Source: Pontederia crassipes
Taxonomy: Eukaryota > Streptophyta > Magnoliopsida > Commelinales > Pontederiaceae
DNA length: 64,000 bases
Direction of reading: 5' to 3'
NCBI GenBank assembly: GCA_030549335.1
Contig: CM060188.1
Location: 43,365,696 to 43,429,695, forward strand
The notes beneath the pieces were generated by a model, which worked only from the letters and a program-made list of their open reading frames with translations, made no database searches and was not told the origin of the DNA. The position numbers were made by a program, and so were the translations under genes. How positions within the stretch are numbered: position 1 is the first letter of the stretch; each line of letters opens with the position of its first letter. Positions 56,224 through 64,000 of the stretch are shown in pieces.

Positions 56224-59200
56224 TTGAACTATCACTGTCGTGGTTCGGTTGGTCACGGCCGTGATAGAACCTTCATGGTCATGAACGACATGGTCACGGC
56301 CATGACTGACACTATCACGGTCGTGATAATATATGTCACGGGTGTGACAGAATGGCGTCCCTTGGTCGTTTCCATCCCTTCTGTCACGGGTGTTTCCATC
56401 CCCGTCGCTTACTCGCCGTTGACTTGGTCTGTCACCATGTGGAAGACCAAAAGGTAAGCCTTCCCCTCCTGATTCTTCTAGCGCCTCACTCCTTTCCTCG
56501 TATGTGGAGGTTCACCGGGGCCTGAGGACGTTCTCGCCTCTCCATCTTGAATGCGCATCTTCGCGTGGAAGTGTCGGGTGCTTATAGGGCCAAAGTCCGT
56601 GATAGATTAACCACCCTTGTTAGGAATCACAATCTTGATTTTGTAATTTTGTTAGAGTCGCAATTGGATTTTGTAAAATCTAAAAAGGTTATCCGCCGCC
56701 TTAGCTCTGCCTAGCATGGTACGTTAGTTGTTGCGGATGGCTCTTCCAATCGCACTCCTGATTGGAACGACATGGTCACGGCCATGACCGACACTATCAC
56801 GATCGTGACAATATATGTCACGGGTGTGATAGAATGGCGTTCCTTGGTCGTTTCCATCCCTTCTGTCATGGGTGTTTCCATCCCCATCGCTTACTCGCCG
56901 TTGACTTGGTCTGTCACCACGTGGAAGACCAAAAGGTAAGCCTTCCCCTCCTGATTCTTCTAGCTCCTCACTCCTTTCCTCGTCTGTGCAAATTCACCTG
57001 GGCTTGAGGACGTTCTCGCCTCTCTGTCCTGAATGCGCATCTTCGCATGGAAGTGTCGGGTGCTTATAGGGCCAAATTCCGTGATAGATTAACCACCCTT
57101 GTTAGGAATCACAATCTTGATTTTGGAATTTTGTTAGAGTCGCAGTCGGATTCTGTAAAATCTAAAAAGGTTATCCGCCGCCTTGGCTCTGCCTAGCATG
57201 GTACCTTAGTCATTGTGGATGGCTCTTCCAATGGCACTCAGGTGACTTCTCTCTGTGCTTCCTCTCAAATACTCCATGCAGTTATTACTTTCTACGATTT
57301 TCATTCTTACTTTCTTGTGTTTACCCTAGTACAATGCCTTCTTTACGTAATACCTTATGGAACTCCCTTTCCCAACCTTGATACTTCCACCTTTCCCGGG
57401 CTCTGATTGGTGACTTTAACTGCGTTCTATCGGGCTCTAACAAGCTGGGTGGGTCACCTTTCTCCCTCACTACCTCCTCTCGCACCCTCCTTGAGCTTAT
57501 TGACCTCCATGGTCTCTTGGATGTCCAGGCCTCCGGTTTTCATTATACATGGTACAACAATCGCTCTGGCCCCGCTCGTATTCTTAGTAGACTCGACTAA
57601 CTCTATGTTAATCACCACTAGCTCAACCACTTTCCAAACCTCCACCTTGCGACCCTTCCTCATTGTGCCTCTGACCATGCCCCTCTCTTTCTACAAACGA
57701 ACACCTCGCGCCCCAAATCTAGGTCCTTCAAATATGAACCTTTTTGGCTCTCCTACCCTGCCACTCGTGACATTGTCCTCCACCATTGGACATTTAACAA
57801 ACCCATTTTCACCTCTGATACTGCTCTTCAAGCCATTAAGACAAACATCCTCCAATGCCAACTTGAGCTTCGGGCATAGGCATCCCTTGATAAAATCTCT
57901 GACTTAGATGCCACCGATGCCCGTTTGTGGTCTCTCGAATGTTGAGCTTGTGTCTCTTAGATCATCTTAGCACTTCACACGATGCTCAGATCAACTTGAA
58001 ATGGTGGACCAAGTTTAAAACTAATTGGCTTCGGCAAGATGACCGCAACACCAAATACTTTCACCTCTTTACCCTCAGTCGTCATCACCAGAATGCTATC
58101 CACGAACTCTGCACCTCTAATGGCACTATGGTCACTAATGAAGATGGCATAAGGACTCTGTTTGTAGGAAACTATAAAACACTTTGGTCTCCCACCCACT
58201 GGCCTTCTCCACCTAGCGACTATGGGCCTCCTTTATCTTCTATCTCCTCAGAAAACACTGTTTCATTGATTACCCACGTTAATCTCTGGAAGATTCGCTC
58301 GACTCTCTCGAGCATGCCCTCGGGCAAATCGCCGGGGCTTGACGGCTTCATGATTAGTTCTACCATCACTATTGGGACATCATTAGCCCCCGCATTACTC
58401 AAGAAATCCTCTTCTTCTTTCAACAAAACTTCTTTCCTCGCTCTTGGGCCCTGACTTCTCTTGTTTTTATTCCTAAAACCATAAATCCTCGTAGTATGAA
58501 ATACTTCACCCTAATCTCTTTATGCAATGTCCTATATCGATTGCTATCTAAGATTATTGCCAATCGGCTCCTGCCAACACTCAATGGCATCATCGACCAT
58601 ACACAATATGTATTTCTCCACGGATGATGCATCTAGGATAACATTTTTATCCGGCACGAGCTAGTTTACTCCCCTAATTCTGGCTGTAAAAAATATATGC
58701 TCATTAAATATGATATGGAGAAAGCATTTGATATGATATCTTGAAAATCGGTCACCACTATTCTCACACGTATGAACTATCCTGTCCATTTCATCTCTTG
58801 AATCACATACTGCATCAATTCTCCTTATTTCTCTTGTTGTGTAAATGGCACTACCTCCCTTTGCTTTAAAGCTCACAGAGGCATCCATTAGGGCGATCCC
58901 CTCTCTTCTTATATTTTTATCATTGTCTCCCAAGTTTTCTCTTCTATCATGCGTCTCCACACTGATCTAGGTCATATCTCACCATTTCGTATAAACATCT
59001 TCACCCTCTCGCACCTCCTTTATGCAGACGATTTTCTTATCTACCTTAAAGCCAATAGGAAAATTTGTATCCACATTAAGAGAATTCTCGAGATCTACAA
59101 CTTTTCTAACTGACCACTAGCTCAATCCTTAGAAATCTGAGGTTTATCTTCCCCCCTCCTTCCCTCAGCATCGGAAAAACATAATTCGTACTACATTGAG

Positions 59201-61065
59201 GCTTCGTGCGGGTTCCTTCCCCTTCACCTATTTAGGAATTCCTATATCTCCCCATGTAATTTTGGCTCGTGACCAACAATTCCTATCCGACAAGATCTCT
59301 GCGTGTTTGGCTGGTTGGCAACCACTCTAATCAAATCTATCATGTCGTCCACACCAATTTATTCACTTGGTTCCATTCCTCTTATGTCTGGCACCCTCCA
59401 CACACTGGAAAAACTCTCTCGCTCCTTCCTATGGGATTCTGGTAATGGTCATCGATCCGCCCACCTTATCAGTTGGCTAGTGGTTCAGCTCCCCCGACAC
59501 TAGGTGGCCTTGGTATCCATAATCTACGGGTTGTTCGCCTATCTCTTCTTGCTAAAAGAATTATGGACCCTCCATCCCCTTGGTCTCAATTAGTTCTGGA
59601 TAAGTACGACCTTTATAGCTCTGGCAGCTCAATCAAATCCACACACCATCTCAAGATCCTGGCGTTTGATTCTCTCATCCTTGCCTGACCTTCGGGGTGG
59701 TTTTATGAAATTTATTAGCTATGGTAGTTCCACATCTATCCTACTCGAACCCTGGATTTTCGATACCCCCTAGTCTGGAAGCCAACCTTCCTCAACATTG
59801 ATGTAGACTTATCAAACCTCACCGTTAGTCACCTTATAGCTGACGGCACATGAAACTTACCCCTCCTACATTTTATCTTCGGTCCTACTCTCATCTCGGC
59901 TATCACTTGTCTTTATCTTCTTTTTTTTCAATGATGGCGCATGGGTTTGGGTGACGAATACCCATAAACGTACTAATGCTAGCTCAGTTTATAATCATGA
60001 TTTTTGCTGTCCTTTACCGCCTCGAACTTCTGGCGGGCAGCCGTGGAAGATGTTATGGTAGATTCCAGTTCCTCCCAAGATACACCTATTTTTATGGAAG
60101 CTCTTCACACCTTTGACTTCTGACCTTAGTTATCATACTCCTTTTTTATAATAACATTGACTCCTCTTGCCCTCTTTGCGACACTATACCTGAAACATGT
60201 GTACACTTATTTTTTGAATGCCCAGTTTCTCACTAGCTTTGGACCACCTTCCAGCATCACATGGTTGTGCCTTCCCAATTCATTTCTTGGCATCTAGGAT
60301 CCTAGGTCCATGAGGGTGCGAACTTTGATAAGAGCTCTTGTCGATACTTTCTTTTCCTTTTTTTTCTTTTTGCCTTTGAGAAATTTGGAATCTGTGTAAT
60401 AACATTCATTTCAGTTCTCTGTTACCATGGACGTCGCTCGGTAGAGGATTTTGACTGATTTCTATGATTATTCTGAGGTCCATGCTTCTGAGGCATCTCC
60501 TCCTCTCCCTCCTCTCGTCCAGCCCCATGACTGGGAGGCTCCGCGCCAACTTTGGGTGACTCTCCACTTATATGGCTTCTTTTTGGAGGCATCTGGGATG
60601 GGCGAAAATGACTACATCCTTCAGACTGACAACGACTCTTTTCTTTTTACAGGCACCTCCTTCCATGCTGCCAACTCCGCCCTCGAGATTGAGACTCGCG
60701 CTCTTCTACTTGGACTTCAACACTATCGAGATCACAAACTATCTCGACTAAAAAATATGCTCCGATTCGATGGCTTTGATCGCCATCCTCTCACACCACC
60801 GTCCTCCTTGGCGTTCTCTTGCACCATCGTCCTCCTTGGCACCTCCGCAACATCTTTGGGGGCATTTGGACTCTTTTACAGCACACTACACCTAATATTG
60901 TCTCCTTCTCTCATCAATTCGATCGGCAAGCATACTTCCTTGCTACTTTTGATCGCACTAACCAATGCGAATGTTTTCAGGATGTGCAACCATCTCCTGG
61001 TTTTGCTCCTTTTTTCGTACAATAACTTAACGTAATGAATATTTTATTTTCACAAAAAAATAAAA
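56224..61065 (+). mobile_element. L1-type LINE, decayed
   Basis: Endonuclease pieces: NLDFVILLESQ near 56625 and again near 57110, then IGDFNCVLSGSNKLGG near 57405, LDVQASGFHYTWYNNRSG and ASDHAPLF. RT pieces: NWLRQDDRNTKYFH (58020), PSGKSPGLDGF, FIPKTINPRSMKYFTLISLCNVLYRLLSKIIANRL (about 58470-58570), KYDMEKAFDMIS and the catalytic LLYADDFLIY near 59020. A C-terminal zinc-binding stretch CPLCDTIPETCVHLFFECP is at about 60160-60225, and a possible RNase H-like tail near 60660-60740 (EIETRALLLGLQHY). A short A-rich tail lies near 61045-61065. Many stops and frameshifts; dead. The 5' border is uncertain and no target duplication was identified. Confidence 0.85.
56283..57246 (+). repeat. 482-bp tandem duplication in the LINE 5' region
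   Basis: 56283-56764 and 56765-57246 both start GAACGACATGGTCACGGCCA and are nearly identical through CGTTGACTTGGTCTGTCACC, CTTATAGGGCCAAA and GGATGGCTCTTCCAAT. Each unit contains the beginning of the endonuclease reading frame. Confidence 0.88.
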
Positions 61066-62700
61066 TGAATATGTAAGTTTATTTTATTTGAATATTATAC
61101 ATTGAGTAAATACTTATTGGAAGAACTTTTTCTTTGTATTGGATCTTGCAAGTATACAGAAAATAATATTTTGACAATGTACCTAATGATGTTTTTAAAG
61201 TCAAAATTATCAGTTTTTGAATTATATTTATTGAGTTATATTAATTTATATTTTATAGTTCTATTTTTTCTTTAATATTTTTATCTATTTAATATTAGTT
61301 ATGTGTTAGTCAAAATTCAAATAAAAGTCAAAAGTGATCTAGCACAGTTCAAACAAGTGTCAATGCTTTGGTGTAACCTATCTGAAGTGAAAACGTTATC
61401 AAATTCTGGGGGCCAGCCCCTGAGTCACGTGATTTTTGTCACAACATGCTGACCAATTTGAATCTTTTGACTGGAAGTTTTGACTGCTTTTTGTGTGCCC
61501 AATGGGAATAAGTAATCCATGGACGTTAGAGCTTATAATATATAAAGAAAATAGGTTTGGAAAATAATTTTATAACCCTATCATCATCATCTCTCTCTCC
61601 TCCCTATGCCAACTAAACTTCTCTTCTTACTATTCAATTAAATGTTAGAAATTTTAAATTTTAATATCCCAAACCTTTTATTATACATGTCTTCTTTGGG
61701 AGGTACATTTAATTGCTTCCCACCTTGCTACAAAGAAATTACAAAGAATACAATGAACCACGCAATTTTGTGGTACATAGATGAGTGATTAAGTTTGGAA
61801 GAAAGAATTATTTGGCAGTAGGGAAAATAAAATCGTTACTTCTTAAAAAGGGAAAAATTCTATAAAAGCAAAAATTTCCATTGCATTATAAGCATAAAAA
61901 GTTATTCGTCCATCAAAACCCATGTGAAATGAAAAATATAGCAAGGGTGATGTGTTAGTGTGATTAATTGTGTACTGAAGACATTCAATTAATTGTCCTC
62001 ATGGTGGAGCCCATGTTATTATTACTTTTTTTTACCAATCTTTTAACAATTTTAGTAAAAATATTGACTAAAAATTAAAAGATCGATTCATTATCTAATA
62101 ATAATAAATAAAATTTTTAATGGTCACCAAATTTAATTTTGAGACAATACTTGAACTTAAACAAGCAAGAATCAATTACTATTTTATCTCAATTTTTATT
62201 GATACAATCAAGAATAAACTATATTAGTATGTAAAATTTTATTTTAAATTCCCCAAATTACTTTTTGCTTTTTCCGTTACACAATGACGCCCCACTTTCC
62301 CCACTCCACATGCATTGGCCGCTTTGGGTCGCCGGTCACTTACGGAAAAAGCAAAAAATGTATAAAAAGTAATTAGATAATTTAGAACGGTTACACTCAT
62401 GAAACGAAAATCATATATTTTGTTTTGAGTTCTTCGTTTCGAATCCTTTTGAATGGAATTAAATACATTAATGAGAATTAAAAAGATGAAAAAAGTGATT
62501 TGATATCTTTTTTTCATATGATTGTGTAAGTTGAATTTTTTTATGGAATAGATTAATTTTATGTGTATTTAAGTAGAATGAAATACATTGATACTAATTT
62601 TTTAAAAAAAACAACTAAATAAATTTATTTTAACTTTTTTACTATTTATAACTGTTATTTATTTAACAGAATAAGTTAAAACTAAAGAATTAATTCAGTT
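61066..62700. other. AT-rich intergenic DNA upstream of the cystatin gene
   Basis: No coding sequence recognised. It may include distal promoter sequence of the cystatin gene. Confidence 0.5.
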
Positions 62701-62988
62701 GCTTTTTTTGAGATTTTAAAGTGGGCGTCGTCTGTTTTGGAGAAACCATTATTATCTTGTAATCTCTTTTTATCTTGTGCTACTAAAAACAAACGACGCA
62801 GGAGCGTCCCATTTACTCCACCGCGTCCTTTGTCCGGCGCTCCTCTGTGTGCCCACCGCCAACACCAAACCCACACGCCACGCCACGCCACGCCATGTCC
62901 CCCCACCTCCTCCAGCAACATAAATCATTCGTCTGCCCACGCTGATCGGCCTCGTTCCCTTTCATTCCACACTGGTGCAGGAAGAAAG

Positions 62989-63405
62989 ATGGCGCACAAG
63001 TTTACAACCGCCGCCGTGAGGTCTGTTCCCGTCCTCATGGCCCTGACCTCCCTGCCGCTGCTGCTGGTGCTGCTGCTGCTCTCATCCGCCGTCGCTGATG
63101 CTGTTTCCGCCTCCAGGGGCGCCTTGCCAGGCGGCTGGAGTCCCATCAAGGACCTCAAGGACCCTTACATCCGCAAGATCGCGGAGTTCGCCGTCTCCGA
63201 GCACAACAAGAAGGCCAACGGCGCGAAGCTGACACTCGCCGGCATCGTCAGAGGCGAGAGCCAGGTGGTCGCCGGGACCAACTACCGCCTCGTCGTGCGG
63301 GCGAAGGACCGCGCTGGCGCCGTCTCCAGCTACGAGGCCGTCGTCTGGGACAAGCCGTGGGAGAAGTTCCGGCAGCTCACCTCCTTCAAGTCCGTCAAGG
63401 CCTGA
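62989..63405 (+). CDS. Secreted phytocystatin, cysteine protease inhibitor (138 aa)
   Basis: Single-exon gene. The ATG at 62989 is chosen because it is followed by a signal peptide (hydrophobic run at residues about 18-40, LPLLLVLLLLSSAVADA). The open frame extends upstream to 62737, but that part is Pro/His-rich and unlike the family. The mature domain has every inhibitor element: N-terminal GG (LPGGWSPI), the plant cystatin signature IAEFAVSEHN, the central loop QVVAG (Q-x-V-x-G) and the second-loop PW (DKPWEKF). Such proteins inhibit papain-type proteases in storage, senescence and defence against insects. One cystatin domain and no legumain-inhibiting extension are present. A plant-type AATAAA lies at 63504, about 100 nt after the stop. 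High GC in the frame contrasts with the AT-rich flanks. Confidence 0.95.
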   Translation: MAHKFTTAAVRSVPVLMALTSLPLLLVLLLLSSAVADAVSASRGALPGGWSPIKDLKDPYIRKIAEFAVSEHNKKANGAKLTLAGIVRGESQVVAGTNYRLVVRAKDRAGAVSSYEAVVWDKPWEKFRQLTSFKSVKA

Positions 63406-63503
63406 TGGAGCCATGCCGTCGTCTGCGCATGCGTGGACTTCTGCTGTTCTTTTTTATGCCAAGTTTGTGTGTTACTGATGCAGTGTGTAATGGACATGGC
63501 ATT

Positions 63504-63509
63504 AATAAA
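63504..63509 (+). terminator. Putative polyadenylation signal of the cystatin gene
   Basis: AATAAA about 100 nt downstream of the cystatin stop codon, followed by T-rich sequence. Confidence 0.6.
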
Positions 63510-63965
63510 ATTGGTAACAACAAGATTTGAGATTATATTTTTATTTCTTTTCATTTTCTTGTTTGATTAGAAAGGTGATCCCTTTAAATTACTAGCACAG
63601 TTTACTAAACACTGGGATTGAGCTTGATCAAAGACTAAAGAAGATAATTTTAGATTTAATGGTGATAATTCTTATTTTAATCTTTTATTTGTGAACTTCT
63701 TGTCATAGTTCTATTCATTTGCAAGACTTCAACTAATCCTGATTTCTAGAGTAAAATATAATGTAGCAATCCGAAATTCGATCCGCTTCTGTCATTGGTA
63801 GACGCATAAGTAGGATACTTCTTAAATGAGTATAATAATTGAGAAGAACATGAGCATAAAAATTGTAATACATAATTATATAATCAAATGATATAAAAAG
63901 TCTAATCATCATCCCAAGTACATAATGACATAACAACATTTCAAATCTCAACCTTTAAGATAACA
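63510..63965. other. AT-rich downstream DNA
   Basis: No gene recognised after the cystatin polyadenylation region. Confidence 0.5.
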
Positions 63966-63967
63966 CA

Positions 63968-64000
<33 letters not shown>
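63966..64000 (+). repeat. (AAT)n microsatellite at window end
   Basis: ATAATAATAATAATAATA turning into ATTATTATT at the edge; probably continues beyond the window. Confidence 0.9.

Overview
The window looks like nuclear DNA of a flowering plant, most likely a monocot. Evidence: GT-AG introns, plant-type xanthine dehydrogenase, phytocystatin and ARM-repeat genes, a high GC content in the ARM-repeat and cystatin coding sequences set in AT-rich intergenic DNA, and dense plant LTR retrotransposons (Tekay-type chromovirus, Athila/Tat, Ty1/copia), LINEs, CACTA elements and MITEs. The species cannot be fixed from sequence alone.

Layout. 1-1759: 3' end of a xanthine dehydrogenase gene, now a pseudogene (three frameshifts, a small deletion, and a SINE in the last exon). 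1760-10730: mobile-element debris, including a Mutator-like MITE (2477-3273, 9-bp target duplication), a short CACTA element full of CGACGGT repeats (3809-5123, 3-bp duplication), another MITE (5981-6400), a GC-rich low-complexity block (7027-7800) and a second CACTA-like element with an internal minisatellite (about 9210-10730). 10740-15870: a decayed copia polyprotein split by a 2.8-kb LTR-like insertion. 15960-18520: minus-strand Athila/Tat gag, decayed primer-binding region and LTR. 19250-22420: an intact two-RRM hnRNP-like gene whose last coding exon is 14 nt. 24378-25897: a second SINE copy and a second copy of the Mutator-like MITE.

25903-40529: one Ty3/gypsy Tekay-type element on the minus strand, bounded by ATAAA duplications, with both LTRs, PBS, PPT and chromodomain, plus an extra zinc-knuckle ORF before gag. 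Its 3' LTR is split by a 4.55-kb insertion that is mostly a giant imperfect palindrome. 41876-46728: a copia element (TSD CAAGC) with a mutated protease and a reverse transcriptase that has lost its catalytic DD box; it sits in a small tandem duplication. 47546-49023: an intact minus-strand ARM-repeat gene. 50997-55879: a non-autonomous LTR element without recognisable gag or pol, whose internal region carries three copies of a cassette headed by a conserved stem-loop showing one compensatory change. 56224-61065: a decayed L1-type LINE with a 482-bp tandem duplication at its 5' side. 62989-63405: an intact secreted phytocystatin gene.

Only three genes look functional (hnRNP-like, ARM-repeat, cystatin). 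They are unrelated in role and separated by nested transposons. No operon-like or defence-cluster arrangement is present. The most unusual structures are the covarying hairpin cassette in the non-autonomous LTR element, the palindrome inside the gypsy LTR, and the extra CCHC ORF upstream of gag.
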